In this document: positions 8,994 to 20,782 of the stretch, in pieces | How the letters are laid out: each line of letters begins with the position of its first letter | Position numbering within the stretch: position 1 is the first letter of the stretch | Source of the DNA: Cyanobacteria bacterium TGS_CYA1 | GTDB lineage: Bacteria > Cyanobacteriota > Vampirovibrionia > Obscuribacterales > Obscuribacteraceae | NCBI GenBank assembly: GCA_026129135.1 | Contig: JAHCIQ010000002.1 | Coordinates: 798,791-862,790, forward strand | Length of the DNA: 64,000 bases | Direction: 5' to 3' | Translations under genes and position numbers: made by a program | The notes under the pieces: model-generated | The model's input: the letters and a program-made list of their open reading frames with translations, nothing else | The model's database searches: none | Told to the model about the DNA's origin: nothing

Positions 8994-11324
8994 TTAGTTG
9001 CTGTCCGGAATTGGAGCGCCTTCGGGCAATGTAGGAGAGGTCTTCTGGTGACGTTCCGAACGACCACTTGTATAGTGACGTTCGTCCATCACGGTAGGCT
9101 CTACCTGGAAGAGGTTCATGTCACGAGGTCCTTCAACACGTCCGATTTCTTCTGGCAACTTGAGTTGACCAGGAGTACCGGGGAGGATGACCTCAGGACG
9201 AATTGCGACGACCAGTTCTGATTCGTTCTTTGCGAACGCTTTTGAACGATAGATTGCACCAAGCACGGGGATTTCACCGATAATAGGCAATTTGACCAGG
9301 TCGCGACCGTTGTTGGATGTAACCAAACCACCGATGAAGAGTTCTTGACCAGGCTTCATTTCAACAATTGTCTGAGCTTTTCTGGTGATGAAACCAGGAA
9401 TAACTGTTGTAGACAATGGAATGTTGAAAGTGAATCCAACCTGGGTGGTAGGAATTCTTTCTTCAGGTGAAATCTGGATGTTGATTGAACCGTTTTCCAT
9501 CAAAACTGGAATAAAGTTCAATCTCAAACCAAATGGTTCGAATACGACTGACTGTTGTGACTGACCAGCAGCAGCTACTGCCTGTACAATCGGGATTTCT
9601 CCACCAGCCAGGAAGGCAGCTCTTTCTCCAGACAATACAACCAGTGATGGTTCAGACAAGATTCTTGCTCTCTGGTTCGAGATGATACCTTGAACTTGAG
9701 GAGTAACTGAAGTTCTCGAACGTCCACCACTCGCGAATGTTGCGTTACTGGTAAACATGTTAAGTAGAGAAGCTGTCGAGAATGCAGTACCACCAGGTGC
9801 CCCAAAGAGTACCGATTGGGCGATGGTAGCTGGGTCAACCAGTGCAACTGGAAGACCTATATTCTGCATGGGTCCACCACCAATTGCGCCAGCTCCGACT
9901 GTGTTGACGTTGTTGAAGCCAACAGGTGCAGTCAAGTAACCCACACCTGTACCTGATGGAAATATTGGCAGGGGGTTACCTTCAGCTCCGACTGTAGTTG
10001 AGACGATCTGGTTGATACCACCAAATGGATGCAATAAGCCAGGATTGTTTACGTTAAGCGGACCTGTAGTACCACCTACACCAAATGCAAATCCTTGCGC
10101 AGCGCTGTTAACACCCAGTGCAGTAGAGAGTTCGCGTGCAGATGTGGTGTTCATCTCCATGAATGTGCAATGCAACACAATCAGTGGTACTTTGCGCACT
10201 TTAATCAAGCTTGTTACGCGTCCACCGTCGGAGCTAATAACCTGGGCTTTGCTGATGTTGTTATTGGTGTTAGGGAAGAATGTATAACGGTCAACTGATG
10301 CAAGAGTTGCAAGACGACCGGTGCTACCACCACCGCCACCGCCACCGCCCATAGCGCCTTGCTCACCGATACGAGCATTGATTAAGCGATTGTTTGAAGC
10401 TTGAATGTTCATGCCTCTGTCGTCCATGAAGACGTTAGACGCAAGAAACGCTCTCGATACTGATTCGGGGTGGTCAACGTCGCCCATCAAGAGTACACGG
10501 TCAGAACCGCCTACCGAGAAGGCTTTGACGATGATACGGGGATCGATTTCACGAAGAGCATTTTGCAATTCTGTGTAATCGCGCGACACGGTAAGGTCGA
10601 TAGCAGCAGTGTTACCTGCGTCATCCCACAATACCATGGTGGCAGTACCTGGTGACTTACCAAGCAATACCATTTGGTTTTCAGAAATGATTACTGGTTC
10701 AGCAATACCTGGGTCTGAAATTGAGGTTCTTACAACTTTGTTTCTCAGTTTGAAAGTTCTTGATTGCGAAACCTTCAAGTCGATAACGTTAGTCGATTTG
10801 AACTCTTCCATTTCTACTGCACCAGTGACTACTGGTGGAATAGGAATGGCAGTAACGTCAGAACCTGATGCCTGCGAAATGACAGTATCGGGAGCCAATT
10901 GAGCTAGAAGTTGTTTCGATTTGAATTCGTTTTTAGGAGCAAATTTCAAATCGAGTTGCTCAACAGATTCTGATGAACCAGGAGTTAGAGGTACTTGCTT
11001 TATATCAGCAGAAGCAGTTATGGCGGGCTGCTCGAGACCTGGATGAATACTCAAAGCAGCATCGGGTGCCAATTCGCTATTCTTGTCTGAACCATTGCCC
11101 ATCAAGAGCATGATTTGACCTTGATTTGCTACTTGTTTAGTTGTGACCTTAGCAACAGTTTTCTTCACTGCCTTTTTCTTCGTAGCAGGTGCCTTGCTTG
11201 GCGTGCTCGAGTTGGACAATGTTTGCCAGATCGCATCTTTGGCACTGGCTGGTGCCATTAAGCTAACTTGCGTGACAAAAAGCGACATACTCAATGCCAG
11301 ACCTTTTGTTTGTGACTTATTCAT
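8994..11324 (-). CDS. CpaC/RcpA-type secretin (copy 1)
   Basis: This 776-residue outer-membrane secretin has a signal peptide (about residues 1-28). A pilus-assembly N-terminal domain (from about 170, SRTFKLRNKVVRTSISDPG) is followed by a BON-like region around LREIDPRIIVKAFSVGG. A poly-Gly linker lies at about 330. The C-terminal secretin domain contains ILSEPSLVVLSGERAAFLAG and FIGGLVTSNNG. The domain plan matches CpaC of Tad-type pili. It is 47 bases downstream of a paralogue, with a matching Shine-Dalgarno (GAGGGAGA). No CpaB, CpaF or Tad genes are adjacent, so the machine it serves is not identified. The last 60 or so residues are almost identical to the paralogue. Confidence 0.85.
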   Translation of the reverse strand: MNKSQTKGLALSMSLFVTQVSLMAPASAKDAIWQTLSNSSTPSKAPATKKKAVKKTVAKVTTKQVANQGQIMLLMGNGSDKNSELAPDAALSIHPGLEQPAITASADIKQVPLTPGSSESVEQLDLKFAPKNEFKSKQLLAQLAPDTVISQASGSDVTAIPIPPVVTGAVEMEEFKSTNVIDLKVSQSRTFKLRNKVVRTSISDPGIAEPVIISENQMVLLGKSPGTATMVLWDDAGNTAAIDLTVSRDYTELQNALREIDPRIIVKAFSVGGSDRVLLMGDVDHPESVSRAFLASNVFMDDRGMNIQASNNRLINARIGEQGAMGGGGGGGGSTGRLATLASVDRYTFFPNTNNNISKAQVISSDGGRVTSLIKVRKVPLIVLHCTFMEMNTTSARELSTALGVNSAAQGFAFGVGGTTGPLNVNNPGLLHPFGGINQIVSTTVGAEGNPLPIFPSGTGVGYLTAPVGFNNVNTVGAGAIGGGPMQNIGLPVALVDPATIAQSVLFGAPGGTAFSTASLLNMFTSNATFASGGRSRTSVTPQVQGIISNQRARILSEPSLVVLSGERAAFLAGGEIPIVQAVAAAGQSQQSVVFEPFGLRLNFIPVLMENGSINIQISPEERIPTTQVGFTFNIPLSTTVIPGFITRKAQTIVEMKPGQELFIGGLVTSNNGRDLVKLPIIGEIPVLGAIYRSKAFAKNESELVVAIRPEVILPGTPGQLKLPEEIGRVEGPRDMNLFQVEPTVMDERHYTSGRSERHQKTSPTLPEGAPIPDSN

Positions 11325-11371
11325 TCGAATCTCCCTCTAAGCTCATTAAATGCTTTCACGATTTCTCGAGA

Positions 11372-13735
11372 TTATCTGTTGTCTGGAATAGGTGCGCCTT
11401 CAGGCAATGTTGGCGATGTCTTCTGGTGACGTTCAGCTCTACCCGATGTGTAGTGACGTTCGTCAAGCACAGTAGGTTCGACCTGGAACATATTCATGTC
11501 ACGTGGTCCTTCAACCCGTCCAATTTCTTCAGGCAATTTGAGTTGTCCTGGAGTTCCTGGCAAGATGATTTCGGGTCGGATGGCAACAACCAATTCGCTT
11601 TCGTTTTTGTTGAAAGCTTTTGAACGATACAGGGCACCGATAACTGGCACTTCACCAAGAATCGGATATTTGCTTAATTCACGACCGCTGTTGTTTGTAA
11701 TCAAACCGGATAGGAATAATTCCTGTCCAGGTTTCATTTCAACCATGGTCTGAGTCTTTCTGGTGGTGAAACCGCTTATTGAGGTTGCAGAACCAGGGAA
11801 GTTGAATGCAAATGTGTTGGACAGAATTCTCTCTTCGGGAGAAATTTCTATATTTAGTGAACCGTTTTCCATCAACACAGGAATGAAGTTGATTCTCATG
11901 CCGAAGGGTTCGTATGTGATAGAAAGCTGTGGAGCACCGGCTGTAGCAACAGTCTGAACGATTGGAATTTCTCCACCCGCCAGAAACGATGCGCGCTCTC
12001 CGGATATACATACGATTGTAGGTTCAGCCAGAATTCTGGCACGGTTGTTAGCGATGATACCTTGTACGGTTGGGTTGAAAGACAGTTTGAAGTTACCGTT
12101 TGGCGAAATGTTTGAAATCGCCGAGAACAAGTTACCTAACCCACCAGCACCAAAACCAGCACCACCAGGTGCGCCGAGCAATACTTGCTGAGCGAGGATC
12201 GGTGGAGCTGAGGCAAGGACCGGCTGACCAATCGCATTAATGTTTCCAAGTCCAGTAGGGTTGAAAAAGACCACTGGGCTGGCTGCTCCAGCGAATGGAA
12301 CAGTTCCTGTCGGTCCTACAGGCGGTAGAAACGTTTGAATTCTTTGGAATGTACCTGGACGAACTGAGAGATAGGTCCCGTTGTTAGGAGCGTTAGAACC
12401 ACCGATACCGAAACTGAAACCATAACCGGTGAAGCCGATACCCATCGACATCGCAAGTGATCTTGCTGCTGATGTGTTCATTTCCATGAAGGTTACGTGC
12501 ATCGCAATCAGAGGAACTTTTCTGATTTTGATCAAGCTGGTAACGCGTCCACCATCAGAGGTGATTGCTTGAGCCAAGCTAACGTTGTTATTTATGTTGG
12601 GGAAGAAGGTGTAAGTGTCAACACTGTTCAATTGAGCAAGCTGACCGGACGCACCTCCGCCGCCAGCACCACCGCCGCCGGTACCGATTTCACCGATTCT
12701 GGCGTTGATCAGACGGTTGTTAGCAACCTGAATATTCATTCCGCGGTCATCCATATAAACGTTGGATGCAGCGAAACCTCGGATAACCGATTCAGGGTGG
12801 TCTACGTCACCAAGAAGAACTACACGATCCGATCCGCCGACCGAGTAGGTCTTGACGATGATACGTGGATCGATTTCACGAAGGGTTGATTGAAGCTGGG
12901 TGTAATCGCGAGTAACACGAACGTCGATTGCCGACGAGTTACCAGCATCATCCCAGAGCACCATGGTGGCACGACCGGGCGACTTACCAAGAAGAACCAA
13001 TTGGTTTTCGGAAATTACGACAGGCTCGACAACACCAGGGTCAGAGATTGAAGTTCTGACAATTTTGTTGCGCATCTTAAAGGTACGCGATTTCGAAACT
13101 GCTACGTCGATGATATTGGTAGGTTTGAATTCTTCCAACTCGACAGTGCCAGTCACTACTGGTGGTATCGGGGTGGCAGTAATATCGCCGGTTTCAGCTT
13201 GAGCCAACAAGTTGTCGGGAAGAGCTGAAATATCATTGGCGGTTTTAACACCATCGAGAATGCCATCTGGAGCTTTGAGAGTTGAAACTTCTTCGCTTGC
13301 TGGAATTTCGCTCAAGGTGCGTTGCGAACCATATGAGGTTTGGGGTTCGCTATAAGAGGAATCGGATGAAGCAGCAGGTGCTAGATCGATATTGGCGGGA
13401 AGTGATGGGTGGATTGAAAGTGCAGCTGCAGGTGCATTGTCCGTGCTCAGCGCAGCAGCTTTATCTTTGCCGAAGCCGGGGATAAAGAGCATTGCGTGCG
13501 ACTGGTCTAATGCGCTAGCGCTCGAACTTGCGCTTGCCACTTTGGCGGGCGCTTTACGTGACGATTTGACCGACTTTTTAGCGGTCTTACCGTTTTTCGC
13601 TTGTGCCGGTGCCTCATTGACACCAGCCATCTTCTGCCATATTGCAGACGACGGTGCTTTGGCTTGTGCCGATTGCGAAGCTGCCGATAGCGCTACTAAC
13701 GCGCTAAGTGCCAAGCTCATTTTGGGCTTATTCAT
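11372..13735 (-). CDS. CpaC/RcpA-type secretin (copy 2)
   Basis: This 787-residue secretin is the upstream gene of the tandem pair. It has a signal peptide ending near AQAKA, then a low-complexity Ala/Ser/Lys segment to about residue 190. The CpaC-like N-domain (SRTFKMRNKIVRTSISDPG), a Gly-rich linker and a secretin domain (ILAEPTIVCISGERASFLAG, FLSGLITNNSG) follow. It differs from copy 1 mainly in the N-terminal 190 residues and in the central loop between the N-domains and the secretin core. The Shine-Dalgarno GAGGGAGA precedes the ATG at 13733-13735. The two probably form one transcript starting in the 13.7-14.4 kb gap. Confidence 0.85.
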   Translation of the reverse strand: MNKPKMSLALSALVALSAASQSAQAKAPSSAIWQKMAGVNEAPAQAKNGKTAKKSVKSSRKAPAKVASASSSASALDQSHAMLFIPGFGKDKAAALSTDNAPAAALSIHPSLPANIDLAPAASSDSSYSEPQTSYGSQRTLSEIPASEEVSTLKAPDGILDGVKTANDISALPDNLLAQAETGDITATPIPPVVTGTVELEEFKPTNIIDVAVSKSRTFKMRNKIVRTSISDPGVVEPVVISENQLVLLGKSPGRATMVLWDDAGNSSAIDVRVTRDYTQLQSTLREIDPRIIVKTYSVGGSDRVVLLGDVDHPESVIRGFAASNVYMDDRGMNIQVANNRLINARIGEIGTGGGGAGGGGASGQLAQLNSVDTYTFFPNINNNVSLAQAITSDGGRVTSLIKIRKVPLIAMHVTFMEMNTSAARSLAMSMGIGFTGYGFSFGIGGSNAPNNGTYLSVRPGTFQRIQTFLPPVGPTGTVPFAGAASPVVFFNPTGLGNINAIGQPVLASAPPILAQQVLLGAPGGAGFGAGGLGNLFSAISNISPNGNFKLSFNPTVQGIIANNRARILAEPTIVCISGERASFLAGGEIPIVQTVATAGAPQLSITYEPFGMRINFIPVLMENGSLNIEISPEERILSNTFAFNFPGSATSISGFTTRKTQTMVEMKPGQELFLSGLITNNSGRELSKYPILGEVPVIGALYRSKAFNKNESELVVAIRPEIILPGTPGQLKLPEEIGRVEGPRDMNMFQVEPTVLDERHYTSGRAERHQKTSPTLPEGAPIPDNR

Positions 13736-14406
13736 TCCACTCTCCCTCTATCTAGCTCCCAATTCCCTGTTTAGACATTCGTCTTAATGGGAAGCAATTT
13801 AGTAAGTGCCAACTCCTACATTAATGTAGAAAAAATTTCGTTTGGGATTTTTGATTTCTGATCCAACCAGGTCAGCAGTTTAGCATGACTGCTAGATGTG
13901 TGCACCTACCTTTTATAAGAGCCCTCACAGGTTTTGCTCAATTTTTACTTGGCAGCTTCCCAACCCGGCGCCACTGCCGAAAAACCAACACTGGTGATTT
14001 GTTGCGGCATTTTGCAAAGCCCCACCTGACAACCAAATGTGGTGCATTTATTGGCGCCTCGGGCGATGTCAAGCCATTTAACGAAGTGATACCAAACTCA
14101 GTGCATATCATTTCGCAATATATTGCAAAGCCAGTAGGTATCGGATGTATAGCCAAAAATTCAAGTTATTTTGAATGCCGACGTCGCATAATTAAGTTTT
14201 GTACTTATCCGCCCCTTGACTGATTGTCAGAGGACTTGAGCCTTTCTTAAGTTTAATTAGGATAGAGGTCACTTCCTACCTTTAATAGTTGAATGTAATT
14301 CCTTATAAATAAATTGGAACGGGGAATGTTATATACTCCAATAAACTGAATCAACAAATGAATTAGTGACGCCCCTTTGTTTTACTAGCCAAGAGAGATT
14401 TTAAAA
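13736..14406. other. 670-base intergenic region between divergent secretin and rpaB-like genes
   Basis: I see no convincing gene here; the open frames on both strands show no family features. The region must hold the promoters for the secretin pair (leftward) and the RpaB-like regulator (rightward). It contains a perfect 14-base palindrome (CTACATTAATGTAG, 13816-13829) and an inverted repeat with 6-base arms (AGCAGT/ACTGCT, 13874-13893), both 80-160 bases upstream of the secretin start. These could be operators. The last 150 bases before 14407 are AT-rich. Confidence 0.5.
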
Positions 14407-15138
14407 GTGACCGAGACAAGTAGTAATGAGCAAGAGAAAGTTCTGGTCGTAGACGACGAAGCTTCAATTCGCAGAATTCTTGAGACACGTTTGAAATTGG
14501 CTGGCTACAACGTTGTCACCGCTGCTGACGGACAGGAAGCGCTGGAGCAATTTGCCGCTTTTCAACCCGACCTTGTCATTCTCGACGTAATGCTTCCCAA
14601 AATGGATGGCTATGAAGTTTGTCGCGAAATCAGAAAAACTGCTGACACTCCTATAATCATGCTCACTGCCGTAGCAGATGTATCCAATCGCATTCAGGGT
14701 TTGGAAATTGGTGCCGACGATTATGTAGTCAAACCATTCAGCCCAAGCGAATTGGAAGCACGTATTAAAGCGGTGCTTCGCAGAACCGTAGAACGTCAAC
14801 AAGAAGTTGGCATGAGCCGCAGTGCAAATGTCATTACTGTTGGCAACCTTAAAATAGATTTGAATAAAAGACAAGTCACTCGCAAAAACGAGCGTATTCG
14901 TCTTACAGGTATGGAATTCAGTTTGCTTGAATTACTAGTGACAAATTCCGGCAGACCTTTTTCACGCGGCGAAATTCTGCAACAAGTCTGGGCTTATCCT
15001 CCCGATCATAGAATCGACACAAGAGTAGTTGACGTGCACATCAGCCGCTTGCGCTCTAAGTTGGAAGAAGACTCTTCCAATCCCGATCTCATTTTGACCG
15101 CTCGAGGAATCGGTTATATGTTCCAGAAAATAAACTAA
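14407..15138 (+). CDS. rpaB: OmpR-family response regulator, RpaB/Ycf27-like
   Basis: This 243-residue response regulator closely resembles cyanobacterial and plastid RpaB (Ycf27). The receiver starts VLVVDDEASIRRILETRL, has phosphoacceptor Asp60 (LVILDVMLPKMDGY), and ends with GADDYVVKPFSPSELEARI. The winged-helix domain carries RIRLTGMEFSLLELLV and VVDVHISRLRSKLEED, segments very similar to RpaB. In cyanobacteria RpaB binds HLR1 elements and controls high-light genes. With no photosynthesis genes here, its role must lie elsewhere, for example in general stress. The start is a GTG at 14407 with AAGAGAG about ten bases upstream. A strong terminator follows. Confidence 0.85.
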   Translation: MTETSSNEQEKVLVVDDEASIRRILETRLKLAGYNVVTAADGQEALEQFAAFQPDLVILDVMLPKMDGYEVCREIRKTADTPIIMLTAVADVSNRIQGLEIGADDYVVKPFSPSELEARIKAVLRRTVERQQEVGMSRSANVITVGNLKIDLNKRQVTRKNERIRLTGMEFSLLELLVTNSGRPFSRGEILQQVWAYPPDHRIDTRVVDVHISRLRSKLEEDSSNPDLILTARGIGYMFQKIN

Positions 15139-15177
15139 AAGACTGGATAAGAAATCAAACAAATCAATTAAATAGAA

Positions 15178-15206
15178 GACCGGGTTTTGATTGAAACCCG
15201 GTCTTT
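15178..15206. terminator. Bidirectional terminator between rpaB-like gene and ahcY
   Basis: A perfect 10-bp stem (GACCGGGTTT with AAACCCGGTC) surrounds a six-base loop and is followed by TTT on the plus strand. On the minus strand the exit side carries only a short T stretch. It lies between two convergent genes, so it may serve both. Confidence 0.8.
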
Positions 15207-15233
15207 CGATTTGCTGTACTCTAGCTCAGGAAC

Positions 15234-16523
<1,290 letters not shown>

Positions 16524-16689
16524 TTAATAGTTAGAAAATATGGGATTTATACCACTAAAAGCGGCATAAACCCGTGGCCGTAATATTGCATTAAATTTTG
16601 AAGGCTGATATTGTCAAGAGGTAAAGTGTGCGTGTACATCGGGCATTTACGGGCAAAATATAGATATAGCTTGACTTCCGGGCAAAAAA

Positions 16690-18592
<1,903 letters not shown>

Positions 18593-18659
18593 CTAGTGGT
18601 GGCGTTGTGGTATCAGAGATAGTATTATCAGCAGAATTCGGAAAAATATCGTCCGGATT

Positions 18660-18688
18660 TTGCAGAAATTGAATAGGCTCAGTATAAT
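18660..18688 (+). promoter_or_regulatory. Predicted sigma70-type promoter
   Basis: TTGCAG at 18660-18665 is separated by 17 bases from a perfect TATAAT at 18683-18688. It points toward the zinc-ribbon gene at 18772, which would leave an untranslated leader of about 75 bases. This is a sequence match only. Confidence 0.5.
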
Positions 18689-18771
18689 CCTTCTCACTGG
18701 CTCTATTTATATAACGTGATAAAAAATTGACCAGAATTTTGACACAGCAAACCTAGAATCGACGGAACACA

Positions 18772-19137
18772 ATGGCAAGCGACCATGAAAACAATGGTGG
18801 TTTCCAGGCAATTCAAGAGTACTTCCAACAGAAATCCTGCAAATCGTGTTTGCGGCATTTCAGGCAAGAGGGAATAGAGCTGCTCAGGCAAGAACCCGGC
18901 GTCCTCGTCGTGCGGGTCACCTGCCAATCGTGCGGACACCCCCTTGGAGTGGCAATAGTAGGTACGACTCCTCGTCCTGCCAAATGCCAACCTCGCCATG
19001 GTGAATGGACTAAAGCCGATCAGTCAAGGCTACAGACTAAGCCTCGTATTAATTACGACGATGTGCTTGAGGCTCATAGCTTTATTCAGGCTCTTGAAGC
19101 AGACTGGATGAAACATCTGCCCGCAACCAGACGCTAA
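18772..19137 (+). CDS. Small zinc-ribbon-like protein
   Basis: This 121-residue soluble protein is not a family I can name. It contains two Cys-x-x-Cys pairs (CKSC near residue 21 and CQSC near 47) spaced as in a zinc ribbon, and the segment between them looks like beta strands (EPGVLVVRVT). A basic linker and a short C-terminal helical segment (LEAHSFIQALEADWMKHL) follow. A good promoter match lies 84 bases upstream. The radical SAM gene starts 55 bases downstream on the same strand, so the two may be co-transcribed. Confidence 0.65.
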   Translation: MASDHENNGGFQAIQEYFQQKSCKSCLRHFRQEGIELLRQEPGVLVVRVTCQSCGHPLGVAIVGTTPRPAKCQPRHGEWTKADQSRLQTKPRINYDDVLEAHSFIQALEADWMKHLPATRR

Positions 19138-19192
19138 TATGGTTTAAACTGTCAACATGGCTGTTATCTAAGTAAATTAGCCATTTGCGGTT

Positions 19193-20782
19193 ATGTTCAA
19201 AGACGAAATTAGACTTGCCCCATATATTGACAAGCGCCAGGCAGCCATAGAGCTGGCCTGGTGTTTTCCTGGCACTTATTCCATTGGAATGACTGGTCTT
19301 GGCTACCAGCTGGTCTGGTGGTTGATGGAACAGGATGCGGAGGTCCGGGTCAAAAGATGTTTTACCGATATGGACGAAGGCGATTTATCCAAATGCGCCT
19401 ATTTTGGATTCACTCTTTCCTGGGAACTCGATTTTATAAACATGGTCCATATCCTGGACAAATACAAAATCAAAAGGTCTTCCACGCATAGAGACGAAAA
19501 TGACCCTATAGTTTTTGGCGGTGGACCGGTTTTAACTGCGAATCCCGAGCCATTCAGTCACCTTTTCGATGTCATTCTTCTTGGTGACGCCGAGCAAACG
19601 GTGCCTGCATTCATTAATGCGCTCAAGAACTTAAATGAAAGTGCCACCAGAAGAGAAAAGCTCGAAGCACTGGCGGTAATACCAGGCATCTATATCCCTC
19701 AAGCATTCGAGATCGAGTATTCAAATGATTCTGGACCTATCTTGAATATACAAAACAATGCTAATGGCTTTGAGAATCAAGCGCAAAAACTCATATTCAA
19801 ACCACCGCAAGACTATATAGCTCAGACTCAAATACTATCTCCCAAAACAACTTGGGGCGATTCATTCTTAATGGAAATTATCCGCTCCTGCCCTCAAGAA
19901 TGCGGATTTTGCCTTGCCAGTTTTCTTACAAAACCCGTACGGTTCACATCTGTAGATACTATTGGTGATACCGTAGATAGAATACTTCCATATACGAAGA
20001 AGGTGGGTTTATTGGGTCCCAGTATTTCGGAACATCCAAAGTTTCTGGACATTTTAGAAACTCTGTACAAACGAGCAGACCAGGGTCTTCAAGTCACCAT
20101 CGCCTCGGTCAGAGCTGATACTATAACCGAGCCCATAGCTCGCAAGCTCACTCAGCTTGGTCAAAAATCGATAACAATTGCTATTGAGTCTGGTTCGCAA
20201 AGACTGCGCGACTTGATCAAAAAAAATCTCACGACAAAAGAGATAGAAGACTGTCTTGGCGCTGCTGAAGCCGGCGGATTACAGGCTATAAAATTCTATT
20301 CGATGGTAGGTCTTCCATATGAAGAGCAAGCAGATCTCGAAGAAACCATTTCTCTTTTGATTCGTCTAAAAAAAATGCACAAAAAATTAAAGCTCACACT
20401 TGGAGTTAGCTCGTTTGTGCCAAAGGCCCAGACTCCTTTCCAGTGGTTTGGCAGAGATAAAAAAGCGGGCGATAAAATCGAATTCATGCGCAAGTCGATG
20501 GCTAAAGCAGGAGTGGAAGTCCGCCCTGAAAGCAACAACTGGAGCGATGTACAGGCATTGCTGTCACGTGGAGATAGGCGTCTGGAGCCAGTTTTGAATA
20601 ATATCAATCTGGAAAATCAAAGCCTGGGTTCGTGGAAAAAAGCGCTTCGCAATAGACCTCACGACTGCCCTGATTTGCAATATTATGCTTACAGACAAAT
20701 ACCGCACGATGAAATTCTTCCCTGGTCACACCTCGTGAGCGATTCCAATACCAGTATGCTTTTGCAAAAACTGGCTAAATAG
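19193..20782 (+). CDS. B12-binding-type radical SAM protein
   Basis: This 529-residue protein has an N-terminal region of about 190 residues resembling the B12-binding domain of radical SAM enzymes (CFPGTYSIGMTGLGYQLVWW, PIVFGGGPVLTANPEP, VILLGDAEQTV). A radical SAM core follows, with the 4Fe-4S motif CPQECGFC at about residue 237 and downstream SVRADTITEP and TIAIESGSQRLRDLI. Such enzymes cleave S-adenosylmethionine to a radical, often for methylation, but the substrate is unknown. The family is widespread in cyanobacteria and other anaerobe-related lineages. The 3' end overlaps the convergent membrane-protein gene by eight bases. Confidence 0.82.
   Translation: MFKDEIRLAPYIDKRQAAIELAWCFPGTYSIGMTGLGYQLVWWLMEQDAEVRVKRCFTDMDEGDLSKCAYFGFTLSWELDFINMVHILDKYKIKRSSTHRDENDPIVFGGGPVLTANPEPFSHLFDVILLGDAEQTVPAFINALKNLNESATRREKLEALAVIPGIYIPQAFEIEYSNDSGPILNIQNNANGFENQAQKLIFKPPQDYIAQTQILSPKTTWGDSFLMEIIRSCPQECGFCLASFLTKPVRFTSVDTIGDTVDRILPYTKKVGLLGPSISEHPKFLDILETLYKRADQGLQVTIASVRADTITEPIARKLTQLGQKSITIAIESGSQRLRDLIKKNLTTKEIEDCLGAAEAGGLQAIKFYSMVGLPYEEQADLEETISLLIRLKKMHKKLKLTLGVSSFVPKAQTPFQWFGRDKKAGDKIEFMRKSMAKAGVEVRPESNNWSDVQALLSRGDRRLEPVLNNINLENQSLGSWKKALRNRPHDCPDLQYYAYRQIPHDEILPWSHLVSDSNTSMLLQKLAK

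Noticed and set aside
13885..14223. Open frame of 112 codons in the secretin-rpaB gap
   Set aside because: It has no family features, no Shine-Dalgarno and an irregular composition with many Cys/His, and it overlaps an equally featureless minus-strand frame. I treat the region as regulatory.
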